Assembly: GCF_024139115.2 (NCBI RefSeq)
Contig: NC_085141.1
Coordinates: 135,159,822-135,223,821, forward strand
From: Armigeres subalbatus
Taxonomy: Eukaryota > Arthropoda > Insecta > Diptera > Culicidae
Length of the DNA stretch: 64,000 bases
Direction: 5' to 3'
The stretch's first letter is position 1, and each line of letters opens with the position of its first letter. The notes below the pieces were generated by a model that did not search any database, was not told the origin of the DNA, and saw only the letters and a list, made by a program, of their open reading frames with translations. Position numbers and translations under genes: made by a program. Positions 21,088 through 31,097 of the stretch are shown here, in pieces.

Positions 21088-23886
21088 ATTATTTATTCAG
21101 ACTAAGGCCGAAGTGGCCTGTGCGGTATATAAGAGTCTTCTCCATACGGCTCTGTCCATGGCTACACGTCGCCAACCACGCAGTCTACGGAGGGTCCGCA
21201 AGTCATCTTCCACCTGATCGATCCACCTTGTCCGCTGCGCACCTCGCCTTCTTGTGCCCGTCGGATCGTTGTCGAGAGCCATTTTCATCGAGTTACTGTC
21301 CGACATTCTGGCTACGTGCCCGGCCCATCGCAGTCGTCCGATTTTCGCGGTGTGAACGATGGATGGTTCTCCCAACAGCTGATGCAACTCGTGGTTCATT
21401 CGCCTCCTCCACGTACCGTCCGCCATCTGCACCCCACCATAGATGGTACGCAGCACTTTCCTTTCGAAATCTCCAAGTGCGCGTTGGTCCTCCACGAGCA
21501 TCGTCCAGGTCTCGTGTCCGTAGAGGACTACCGGTCTAATGAGCGTTTTGTAGATTGTCAGTTTGGTACGACGGCGAACTCCGAGCACAGTTCGGAGCGT
21601 CTTGCGAAGTCCAAAGTATGTACGATTTCCTGCCACTATGCGTCTCCGAATTTCTCCGCTGGTATCATTTTCGGCAGTCACCAGTGAGCCAAAGTTCACA
21701 AATTCTTCTACCACCTCGATGTCGTCACCACCGATGCAAACTCGTGGTGGGTGCTCACATTGTCTTCTCTTGAACCTCTTCCTATCATGAACTTCGTCTT
21801 CGACGCGTTAATGACTAGTCCGATCCGCATGGCTTCCCTCTTCAGTCTGATTTAGGCTTCCTCCATCTTCTCAAAGTTATGTGCCATAATATCTATGTCG
21901 TCGGCGAAGCCAAATAGCTGGACGGACTTATTGAAAATTGTGCCACTCGTGTTAATCCCTGCTTTTCGTATTACCCCTTCCAAAGCGATGTTGAATAGCA
22001 GACACGAAAGACCAACACCTTGTTACGGCAAGGGTTACTCTGCGGGTTTCAAAGGGACTCGAGAATGCCCCTGAAACTCGAACTACGCACATCACCCGAT
22101 CCATCGTCGCTTTGATCAACCGTGTCAGTTTATCCGGAAATCCGTGTTTGTGCATTAGCTGCCATAGCTGGTCCCGATCGATTGTATCATATGCGGCTTT
22201 GAAGTCGATGAATAGATGATGTGTGGGCACGTTGTATTCGCGGCATTTCTGCAGTACTTGGCGAATGGCGAACCCGCCTGGTACTGCCCCACGAACTCCC
22301 TTGCAATTGGTGCTAGTCGACGGCATACAATTTGGGAGAGTACCTTGTAGGCGGCGTTCAGCAATGTGATTGCGCGGTAGTTGCTACAATCCAGCTTATC
22401 GCCCTTTCTGTAAATGGGACACACGACACCTTCCATCCACTCATGTGGCAAAACTTCTTGCTCCCAAATCTTGGTAATGACCCAGTGCAGCGCTCTAGCC
22501 AGTGCCTCACCACCGTGTTTAAATAGCTCTCCTGGTAGTTGGTCAACCCCAGGGGCTTTGTTGTTCTTCAGCCGGCCAATCTCCTCCTGGATTTCCTGGA
22601 GATCCGGAGCCGGTAGAATTATGTCCTGCGCGTTCCCCCAGGTCCATCACCATACCGCCATCTTCGTCTGCCACATCGCCATTCAGGTGCTCTTCATAGT
22701 GCTGCCGCCACCTTTGGATTACCTCACGCTCGTTCGTAAGAAGGTTCCCGTTTATGTCCTTACACATATCAGGCTGTGGCACGTGTCCCTTACGTGAACG
22801 GTTCAACTTCTCATAAAACTTTCGTGTGTTATTAGCGCAGTACAGTTGCTCCGTCTCTTCACGGTCTCGATCTTCTTCCGGAAAATCGAGTTTGGCTGTT
22901 CCGCGCCTGTTTATATCGTGCTTCGTTCGCCCTCGTGCGGTGTTGCAGCAATCTCGCCCATGCTGCATTCTTCTCCTCTACTAACTGCTCACATTCGCCG
23001 TCATACCAGTCGTTTCTCTGATCCGGGGCACCGTGCCAAGTGCAGCGGTTGCGGTGCTACCAATGGCGGATCGAATATCTCTCCAGCCATCTTCAAGAGA
23101 CGCTGCGCCTAGCTTCCGTTGGGAGTGCCACTTCCAGCTGCTGCGCGTATTCTTGGGCCAGTCTACCGTCTTGTAGCCGCCCAATGTTAAGCCGCGGCGT
23201 CCGACTTCGACGCGTGTTGTACACCGTCGAGAGTTTTGAGCACAGGCATACTGCAACGAGGTAGTGATCGGATTCAATATTCGCACTGCGGTAAGTGCGG
23301 ACGTTCGTGATGTCGGAGAAGAATTTACCGTCGATAAGAACGTGGTCGATTTGGTTTTCCGTTTCTTGGTTAGGTGATCTCCATGTGGCCTTGTGGATAT
23401 TTTTGCGCTTTCTCCTGCAGCGCCACGACGTCGAAGTTGCGGGGATGTAATTCGTCGTAGATCATCCTGTCGCAACCTGTGAAACCTAGCGACTTACAGT
23501 TCCATGTTCCAAGCTTCCAATCGTGATCCTGTATTCGTCACCTAGGTCTTTTCCGATTATATCGAGTCGCATTATCTCTTATATTGTTCGTAATGATTGG
23601 TTTTCCAGGCGGCTTATTGGGCCAGCGCAAACCTCCTGTCTCGTCGGAGGGCCGTCGTGTCAGGGCTGTTTAGCGTCCCACCTAACACCAGGACTTGGGC
23701 TTGTGCGCTTTGAGCGGCACACGGTCGCTTTTTGTGGGGCCTACTTGCGGATACATGCAGCTTTTTATAGGAATTTAACAGGGCCCACTGTCAAACCTCA
23801 CCACATCCTAGGCAAGCCCCACAACTCGCAGATGGCCTGGGAGGGATCGTCAAGCCCTTGGACATAGTCCCTGCTGCCCGCATTTA
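21088..23886 (-). mobile_element. RTE-clade LINE, copy B, with 9-bp TSD
   Basis: Flanked by GCTACCGTT on both sides (21079-21087 and 23887-23895), which fixes its ends: 2,799 bp. The 5' region (23660-23886) extends beyond the point where copy A stops and is shared with the fragment at 29250-29416, so this copy probably keeps the element's 5' end. It has internal deletions, for example in the endonuclease around 23405 and in RT near 22275. The 3' end is an AT-rich ATAATAACG-like tail. Confidence 0.9.
21097..23660 (-). pseudogene. RTE copy B endonuclease-RT coding region (broken)
   Basis: Readable pieces in order are endonuclease fragments (22981-23475), linker (22543-22968, with LNRSRKGHVPQPDMC), RT fingers (22155-22451, with PIYRKGDKLDCSNYRAITL), palm (21952-22326, FIDFKAAYDTIDRDQLW) and tail (21097-21714, RLRWAGHVARMSDSN). 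The GERSTTDQV segment is deleted. The central endonuclease with its GD-N motif is missing. No complete protein is possible. Confidence 0.85.
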
Positions 23887-23895
23887 GCTACCGTT

Positions 23896-25093
23896 GCTGC
23901 CTTGATATTCCTGCGAGCACTACAGGTGCCCCTAAGGGCGTAGCACTCCTAATCTTCCTTCACCACCAGTTTGATAGGCATCATGCCCGTGATTACACAT
24001 CCTCCTGCTTTTGCACGTTGCAGTTTCCGCTCAACGCCGACACCCAGACTAGACCTCCGTATCGCAGTATTGAAATCGCCACGCTTGCCAGCAGTCTGCG
24101 CTTGCTGGAGCACACCCTAGAGCCATTCGCCATTATTCTCGATAGTGCCGCTATCGCCTTCGCCGCGCGCTTGCGTAGTCGACATGACTTTTGGAGCTCA
24201 ACTTATCGTCGAACATCATACCCAGTTGTTTCAAAGATCTCTTGGAGGTGATGTCGCCGCCACCGACTATAATTGTCGTTTCCTGCACCGTTTTCCGGTT
24301 GTTAACGACTATCATCTCCGTTTTATGATGCGCCAACTGTAGCTGCTTACTACGCAACCATTCCCCTACTAACCTGATCGAATAGTAAATTAATGATTTC
24401 GTGTGTGTTACTTCTACGTGAAGTTCCAGCTACACGTGCCGTATCCTAACGGAAGTTTGGAAGATGATATTAGCATTTCCATATAATTGATCGAATAGGT
24501 TGCAGCCAATTCGACCACCTCGTTGGACTCTCCGTACACGGTGGTAACGTCATCGGCTTATGACACTAACTTGACTCCTGGCGAGAGCTTTATCCTCAGC
24601 ACGCCATCGTACATCACGTTCCACAGTAATGGACCCAGAATTGATCCCTGCGGGACACCTGCCGTGATAGGGGCGCTAACACAGCTAAATCCTCGTACGT
24701 CCCGTAGATCAATACTAAATTCTGGAAGAAACTAGCCCTACCGCTACTTCCAGTCGAATAAACAAGTTCGCGATTTCCATCCAGCACGCACTGTTGAATG
24801 CATTCCGCACGTCGAGTGTTAATATTGCACAGTATACCATGTCGCTTGTATTCGATGGCGACCTCTACGTTAACAAGCACCAATTCAATGGCACTCAGAG
24901 TAGACCGTCCTCTCCGAAAGCCGAATTGCTCGCTCGATAATCCTCCTGCCTCCTCCAGGTATTGCGACAGCCTGTTTTGGATCAACTTTACCAGTAGTTT
25001 CTCTACCGTGTCTATTATACAGATTGGTCTGAACGCTGAGGGGTCTCCTGGTGGCTTGCCCGGTTTCGATAACAGGAACAAACGCCGTTTCTT
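23896..25093 (-). pseudogene. R1(-) reverse transcriptase (broken)
   Basis: Finger motifs KPGKPPGDPSAFRPICIID and QFGFRRGRSTLSAIE are clear in 24614-25081. At the active site (24550-24570) the frame reads a stop codon followed by ADDV, where the family has FADDV, so translation would end exactly at the catalytic motif. HHKTEMIVVNNRK and then KRSLKQLGMMFDDKL follow, with the thumb/tail down to 23896, where RTE copy B begins. Confidence 0.83.
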
Positions 25094-25984
25094 TTATATA
25101 TCCGGGAATTTTTGCTCGTCCAGGCTCGAGCTGGCGCTCTGGCACAGTCTGTCGAAGCAGCCATTCTTGTTCTCTTTGATGGCCTTGTTTAGGGCCTGCC
25201 TCGCCACTTTGAAAATCTCGATGCGTTCTTTCCTTACTTCCGCCAAGCGTAGCCTGTGTAGTCTTCTTCTAGCCCTTGAGCAGGTTGGTCGAAGGGCTGT
25301 AATTTGATCGCTCCACCAGTATACTTGAGACCTGCAGTTCCGTGGTCGTGCCTTCCTCGGCATAGTAGAGTCACAAGCTCGAGACAGAACCGCAACCAGT
25401 TCGTCGTCGCTCAAACTTTCCGTGTTTTCTTCCAGACCCATAGCCTCTCTGAAAGTACCACTGTCGAAGTGGGCGACCTTCCACGCCCGAGTTGTAGGAG
25501 TAGCTCTCCAGCTTTCTCTGTTTGTCTCGCTGCTTATTCCGTACCGGATAGCCAAATGGTCACTGTGGGTGTAACCGTCGTCGACCCTCCACTGCAAATC
25601 ACCGACCAATCTTGGACTGCAGAATGTTACGTCAATTATAGATTCCACTCAGTTTCGCTGGAAGGCACTTCTTGAGCCTTAGTTACACAACACGACATTC
25701 AGCTTGACTAAATCTTTTAGCAGCAGCGTTTGCCCTCTCCGATTAATACAGCGACCTCCCAATTCTATTGCCCACGCATTGAAGTCTCTAACAATGACCA
25801 CTGGCCTGCTACCCACTAGGTCTGATGTCAGCCGATCGACCATCTGGGTGAATTGTAGCTGGGCGTCGGTAGCCGGCAACCTCACCGTGGCAATCTGCGT
25901 CCCCTGCGGTCCTTTCCGCATATGGATGGACGCCTTTGCCACCGATGTCGTGACCTCATCCAGCTTCTTACATTGGAGGGTCAT
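25094..25984 (-). pseudogene. R1(-) endonuclease and linker (broken)
   Basis: The endonuclease core shows VRDFNAWAIELGGRC, where related copies have AGDFNAWA with an invariant GD before FNAW; here it is RD. SIIDVTFCSP and YTHSDHLAIRYG, with the SDH motif, follow. Stops and frame changes separate the pieces at 25679-25984 and 25094-25648. Confidence 0.83.
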
Positions 25985-26515
25985 TTCGTCGTGTTGGGTT
26001 AACTCACTTCTACACTCTCGCCTAGGACCTCCTGAGCTAATGCTCCATATGAGGTACCGCTCGTCTGTGAGCGCTTTTTAAGACAAGGATCATCTCGCCC
26101 GTTCTCGCTCTCCTTGGAGCACATCGGCGTAGCACTCTTTCTCTGTTTCAATAAGCAGTGATTCACCCTTCTCCATAGTTTTCGTCGGGCGCGTATTCGC
26201 GGCTTTCTGCTTCGATTTCATTACTACCGTTTGTCAGGAACCGTTTGATCGCTGGTTTTCTTGGCCGGCTCGGTTTCACGTCTCCGGTGGCCGACCGGCT
26301 TGTTTCGCCCATGCTTCCTTCTTACGCCATTCTCCCTTGCTTGCAGCTTTTGTGGGCCCGCTCTCCTGGTTTGCGCTCTACCGACGCCTTTTTGTGTTCT
26401 GTGGATGGCCCTTAATGCCGGGCTAGTCCCCGGCTCGCTTGTCTGTCCTCTTTTCTGCCGTTCTGTCGATGAGTGGACAATCTAACGCCTCCTGTACCTT
26501 GGTTGTGGTACAGGC
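25900..26515 (-). pseudogene. R1(-) ORF1 remnant fused to endonuclease
   Basis: Basic, low-complexity sequence at 26200-26515 and then the segment ALAQEVLGESVEV and VTLQCKKLDEVTT match the ORF1 region of the plus-strand R1 (55324-55584). After KGPQGTQIATVRLPA the frame jumps straight into the endonuclease sequence FTQMVDRLTSDL. The zinc knuckles of ORF1 and the start of the endonuclease are therefore missing, an internal deletion of several hundred bases relative to the other copy. Confidence 0.72.
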
Positions 26516-26518
26516 ACA

Positions 26519-28165
26519 CCTCGATAGTACGTACATAGGGGAAACTGGACACACATGATCCCCGGGGACACATGATCCCCCCCTGTTTTCTCGAAAACTA
26601 ATCACATTTTTATACCAGTGATATGTGCAAACGAATCCGTTAGATAGATTTTTGAATCTGAGTAACATTTGATACTAGTTACTTTATGTATATGGGTTTT
26701 AGAGAGGTTAGAGAGGAGAAAAGTTTAATAACTTTGAATATGTCCAACCAAAACGTACCAAATTTTTACTGGACAAAGTTTTATTATTGTAGAACTGAAT
26801 AAATTCCTTCAATTAACTATTGCTTATTTTCCATTGAATACAAAAAACAAAACAAGATAAATACTAAACATGGACACACTTGATCCCCCACAGTTTGGAC
26901 ACACTTGATCCCGATATTGCATATATTAAGGCGTTTGTTGCATACCGTCGCATATTATTGTATTGTCTGTAACTAATTGATCTATTAAAATTCTTTTCTA
27001 GTTAAAAAGTATAAATAAATTTTATTTCTCTTTAATTCTGTCAATCAGACAATACACGCGAAATTTAAATTTATCAATAGCCTTATTTCATTAACCAGAA
27101 GTGGTGTTGAACATACTTAGTTTTGATTAGTTTTATTAAATGCATTTTAACATTATTTTCAATTAAAAAGTGTGTAAATTAAGCTTTGAAAATACTCAAC
27201 AAATCACAGGGCCTAAAATCAGTTTTGTTCGATCTTGTATTATTTTTTTTCCGTTTGAACTAGCAGAAGTTTGCTTACAATCACCATTTATTTGTAAATC
27301 TTCTTAAAGAATTTTTAATAATAGGCTCATTCAACATCTTTTGGTCAGTCGTTTAAGAGAAATCGCATTTGTGTAATAATAACATGCACTACAGTAATGA
27401 TGATGCGTGATAGTACCATATTGATGTATGAAGTCATCATCCTGGTATGATCACGGTTGTGGTATTGGTAGTAGTCTGGCGATCTCGATGTACCATCGTC
27501 GGGAGATGGGTCACTGTTTCAGCTACTTAGAATGCTTGTAGAATAGATTGAATGCATCTGAGGGCAAGGTAGACCAAAATACAAATCATAACTGTATCAA
27601 TCACAAAGACAGATCCTCTTGGGAATATCATGGTTGTCGTGATATGACCATTGTCTTTTAGTGGAGTGAATGGTTAGAAAGAAAATTGGAGTAAGTGGAG
27701 AAAATGGCCAATTTTGTTGCTAAAATACTTGCCTTGCTTAATACCAACAATTTTTAATTTTCGCACGACTGATATAACGGCAGACTATGAAGAATTATTA
27801 GAATTTGAGGCTAGACCAATTCAACCTTTCATTAGACTTGAAGAACCTAAACATGTTCAGCTCATAAAGGGATCAATTTCCCCCTATATGGGGATCAAGT
27901 CTCCCGCAAGTTTTGAAAATGCCAAATTTTCTATCTTTCGGCAAAATCGATTTTTCGGTTACTTTCATGAACAAATAATTGCTTCCAATGACGTTTTTGA
28001 ATAGCTTATTAAATTCTTTATAAAGTCCATCAAAAAGCGTGCAAATCGGTGCATGCTACATCGAGAAATATCCTAAACAAAAAGTGGGGATCATGTGTGT
28101 CCAGTTTCCCCTACACCTGCGTTGTTCCAGTGTACGTATTATCGAAGCGTACGTACTATCGAAGC
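26519..28165. repeat. Outer short inverted repeat bracketing the TA element
   Basis: TCGATAGTACGTAC at 26521-26534 is the exact reverse complement of 28149-28162. A second near-copy (GTACGTATTATCGAAGC) lies at 28132-28147. The TA element therefore landed inside a pre-existing short palindromic repeat, or the outer repeat is part of another small element. Confidence 0.55.
26538..28111. mobile_element. 1,574-bp TA-flanked DNA element without transposase
   Basis: The terminal 26 bp (26538-26563) are the exact reverse complement of 28086-28111, and TA flanks both ends (26536-26537 and 28112-28113), as in mariner/Tc1-type elements. The core of the terminus, GGACACAC.TGATCCCC, recurs inside at about 26566-26580, 26872-26889 and 26896-26913, and a GGGGATCAA form occurs near 27890. 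The only open frame (27714-28004, 96 residues) has no transposase motif. It is a long non-autonomous element. Confidence 0.85.
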
Positions 28166-29249
28166 AAAAAAAAAATGCGAACAAAAAAAATTTGTTTGTA
28201 TTTTCGTTTATTTAGAAACAGCAGAATGTTTATAAAACCACCCGGAAGCAAATATTTTGATAGAAGGCTCTGTACTCCAAACATATTTGTCTTTGATATA
28301 GTGCACAACGGACCAACAAGACCCAGATTTTTCTTGAAATGGTACCTACATGTAGCATTGAGCAAAACCGTCGTCTTTGTAAATTTGAGACTTTTTTTAC
28401 GAAATATTGTATTTTAATGCTTTGGAACATCCATAAATTACGTGACATTTGTAGGAGTAATATTTTAAAGATATGTTACACATCGTACATAATTATGCAT
28501 GTAAACTGCAAAAAACGCCAATTGAAGATGATTGACTGATCACTACATTTTACGTTACATATTTTATGGATTTACCCTATAGGTTTTATGGGAATAAAGA
28601 GCTTTAAGGCAACCTTACAACCTGAACTGTCACTGTCGTTGCGACTCTATTGGCTCCATTGACGCTTTCTTACCAAAGCGACAAACTGCCAGATTGAGCA
28701 ACAGTCGCATCGCGCTGGTTTGAAGAAACCTTTATTATGAGCAGGGATTGAATTCAAAAGGGATTGAATAAAAAAATCTCTCTCCTATCAACTCTGTTTA
28801 CTTTTACGATATGCAGCATACCGTGAGAGCCTTTTTTCGCCGGCTGTCAGTATGAAGTACTGATTTGGGAGGCTATATCCCATGATAAATTTCTTTAAAA
28901 AAGCTCCAAACGCGGGACACTGGTTCTGTTCATGCATTTCAGTTTGCTTTGCACAAAATAAGCGTTTCTTCATCATCACTTCTTGGTAGGGGGCTGCCAA
29001 TCTGATTCGGATAATTCGGAACAGCTTTTGCCTATTCTAGGAATTCTTTTAAAAATTTCTTCTTTTTTTTGAAAAAAAATGCTCCTGGGACTCAAACCAG
29101 GAACTCCATCACGAACTCCTTCAGAAGTTACTTCAGGAAATTCTCCAGGAAATCATTTGGGAACTCCTTCGGATATTCCCACAAAAATTGCTGGAAGGCA
29201 GCTATGGCATTAGTCAACAAGCTTTGCCGTTTTCCAAGCTCCGGGGCTG
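28166..29249. other. Unassigned DNA with a degenerate repeat patch
   Basis: No gene recognised. Around 29090-29180 there is diverged short-unit sequence of the GGAACTCC/GGAAATTC type, similar to 3722-3995. Open frames on both strands here are overlapping low-complexity readings. Confidence 0.4.
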
Positions 29250-29416
29250 GGCTAGTGTGCACGGTCGCTTTGATAGAACCTACTTGCGGATACATACAGC
29301 GTCTTGTAGAGGTTTAACAGAGCCCACTGTCAAGCCCTACCACAACCTGGGCAGCCCCCCAAACTCGCAGTGATCATGGGATGGGTCGTCAAGCCCTTGA
29401 AAAAAGTCCTTGCTAC
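29250..29416 (-). mobile_element. 5'-end fragment of an RTE LINE
   Basis: It aligns by eye with the 5' region of RTE copy B (about 23705-23884): shared blocks CACGGTCGCTTT, CCTACTTGCGGATACAT, GCCCACTGTCAA and TCGTCAAGCCCTTG occur in the same order and spacing. The body of the element is absent. LINE fragments usually keep the 3' end, so retention of only the 5' end implies a deletion or a shared 5' module. Confidence 0.65.
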
Positions 29417-29925
29417 CCGTTTATGTACATGTAACCTCTGCATTCTCACGTTTGTTATGAGATAGAAGATTGCGTTAGCTTTTAGGAATTGTTTATCTAG
29501 AATATTTCGGTAAGCGATGCAATCTATGAAATGAGATACATTAATACGCATTGAAATTGTTCTACTCACGTCCTCCCTATTTAACCGGCGTGCTAATCGA
29601 AAACAGCAATTTACTTATCCACCGTACAAAGAAAAACGAAATATTTCCGACGATTGGACGATTTGCGTGCTAATGATAAACACGATCACACGAACACGTT
29701 CCTACATGCACAATTATAAATGCACATGCATACTAAAGAATTGTTATTTTCATTGATTTACTTCTAATGCACAAATTAAATAGATTAAAAAGTTCAATGT
29801 AATTATGTTTGGCGTCATCTAACTCAATGATTGTACTGGCTGCATTTGTGTTCGATTAGATTACACATATTCTAGGAATGTTTCCAATCAATCTACTATC
29901 GCCATGGCACACTGTAACAAAATCT
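29417..29925. other. Unassigned DNA
   Basis: No gene recognised. The segment 29490-29550 resembles 33830-33905 (GGTAAGYGATGCRATCTATG), a possible SINE tail. The left target duplication GTAACAAAATCT (29914-29925) of the next element ends this stretch. Confidence 0.4.
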
Positions 29926-31097
29926 CAGTGCACAATCATACCTCGAAGAGAGCAGACGCGTGTGTTCACTCGTAGTTTTGCTTTGGTGCTGTTTTATCGT
30001 GCGCGATATTGGCCGACAATGTCTAGCATAGTCGAAGTAAGGAACACTCTGGCGTTCTTATTTCCTGACGGTGCCTCTCAGCCAACTTTGGTTGATATGG
30101 CCCGTTTTGTGAAGTCTCTGAAAGGTGATAAGCTGGCTATGGAAACGGCTGATGAAAAATCAGTATTTATACGATTCAAAACCAAGGAGGCAATGGAGTA
30201 TAGTTTGAAGAACAATGAGGAGGTGCTGCCGTTCCACTACGTTAGTGGACAGATGGTTATGGTGCATATGTCCATTGCCGGCGCAAACACAAGGTATGTG
30301 CGGATTTTCGATCTGCCGCCGGAAATTTCAGATTCCGATCTGTCATCCGTGATGACAAGATTCGGGAAGGTCAAACGCACTGTGCGTGAACGGTTCCCAG
30401 CAGAATATCAACTCGATATGTTTACTGGGGTCCGTGGCATGTATATAGAAATCGAGAAGACAATTCCGGAGATCCTTTACTTCCGCAATTTCAAGGGAAG
30501 GATTTTCTACGAGGGGCTAAAACATAAGTGCTTTATTTGTAAAGCCGACACTCATATGAGAAAGTCCTGTCCAAAGATGCTAGAACGACGGAGCTTCCAA
30601 CAGCAACCAAACAAAGAGCTTGCTGAAAACGTTTCAAAACAAGCAAAAGTAGAAGTTAAAGCTGCCACCGTGATAGATCGAGTTGTGCCCGGCAGCAACA
30701 AGCAAGAACCCCAAAAATTGGCACAAAGATCGACAAAAAATACAACAAAGCGACAACGTGCATCTGATGCGAAGTCTGCAGACAATGATACGAAGAGCAC
30801 TGGCGACTCATTGTCCAGCGAGAAAGTAAGCAGTATTGCGATTATATCAAATGCGCCGCCTGTGAAGACTAGGTACAGAATCGCTTCGTATGAATGGATA
30901 GAGGATGACAACGAGCGAAACCTGCTAATAGCAGAGGACAAGATTAGGTTAGCAAAAGTAATGAATTTGAATGTAGATGATATGGAATTTTACATTGATA
31001 ATTAGATTGTTATTATTATATTATTGTATAATACTTTAGAATTGCGGCTCCGCAAAGTGTTTTCCTACACGACTGAGCCTAATAAACAAACCACATG
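29926..31097 (+). mobile_element. ORF1-only LINE (half-LINE) with 12-bp TSD
   Basis: GTAACAAAATCT flanks it on both sides (29914-29925 and 31098-31109), giving a 1,172-bp insertion. It has a 93-bp leader starting CAGTGCAC, one intact ORF (30019-31005) and a 92-bp 3' UTR with CTCCGCAAAGTGTTTT and CCTAATAAACAAA. There is no endonuclease or reverse transcriptase. A full leader, an intact ORF1 and a 3' UTR with a clean duplication mean a short RNA was copied in by a helper LINE, like the HAL1 elements of mammals. Confidence 0.82.
30019..31005 (+). CDS. LINE ORF1-like nucleic-acid-binding protein, 328 residues, intact
   Basis: The open frame extends upstream to 29878, but that ATG lies outside the element, so I chose the ATG at 30019 (MSSIVEV). 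Residues about 20-110 form a mixed alpha/beta region. An RRM-like stretch YVRIFDLPPEISDSDL (about 122-137) with FGKVKRTVRERF follows, then a CCHC zinc knuckle CFICKADTHMRKSCP (about 173-187), and a lysine/serine-rich, acidic C-terminus. This architecture is that of LINE ORF1 proteins, which bind the element RNA. There are no stops or frameshifts, unlike all other LINE ORFs here. It could instead be a domesticated gene, but the duplication argues for a mobile copy. Confidence 0.8.
   Translation: MSSIVEVRNTLAFLFPDGASQPTLVDMARFVKSLKGDKLAMETADEKSVFIRFKTKEAMEYSLKNNEEVLPFHYVSGQMVMVHMSIAGANTRYVRIFDLPPEISDSDLSSVMTRFGKVKRTVRERFPAEYQLDMFTGVRGMYIEIEKTIPEILYFRNFKGRIFYEGLKHKCFICKADTHMRKSCPKMLERRSFQQQPNKELAENVSKQAKVEVKAATVIDRVVPGSNKQEPQKLAQRSTKNTTKRQRASDAKSADNDTKSTGDSLSSEKVSSIAIISNAPPVKTRYRIASYEWIEDDNERNLLIAEDKIRLAKVMNLNVDDMEFYIDN

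Larger units (their letters stand above)
20324..26515 (-). mobile_element. R1-clade LINE (minus strand), defective, split by RTE copy B
   Basis: Read from 26515 leftwards it carries ORF1 remnants, endonuclease, reverse transcriptase and a C-terminal zinc-knuckle region. The C-terminal coding is interrupted by RTE copy B (21088-23886), inserted between codons for TVA and KWQREW, and by a further unassigned insert at about 20750-21045. Order and motifs match the plus-strand R1 at 55.3-61.9 kb. The 5' end lies at or before 26515, next to the TA-flanked element. The 3' end is cut by the errantivirus. Confidence 0.87.

Noticed and set aside
13344..26515. Endogenous RNA-virus fragments (flavivirus- or rhabdovirus-like), often found with gypsy clusters in Aedes
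   Set aside because: I looked through the open frames and recognised no viral polymerase, nucleoprotein or non-structural protein. Only retroelement proteins are present.
29878..30018. Upstream ATG extending the ORF1 frame by 47 codons
   Set aside because: It lies outside the transposon as defined by the 12-bp duplication. The element's own leader begins at 29926.
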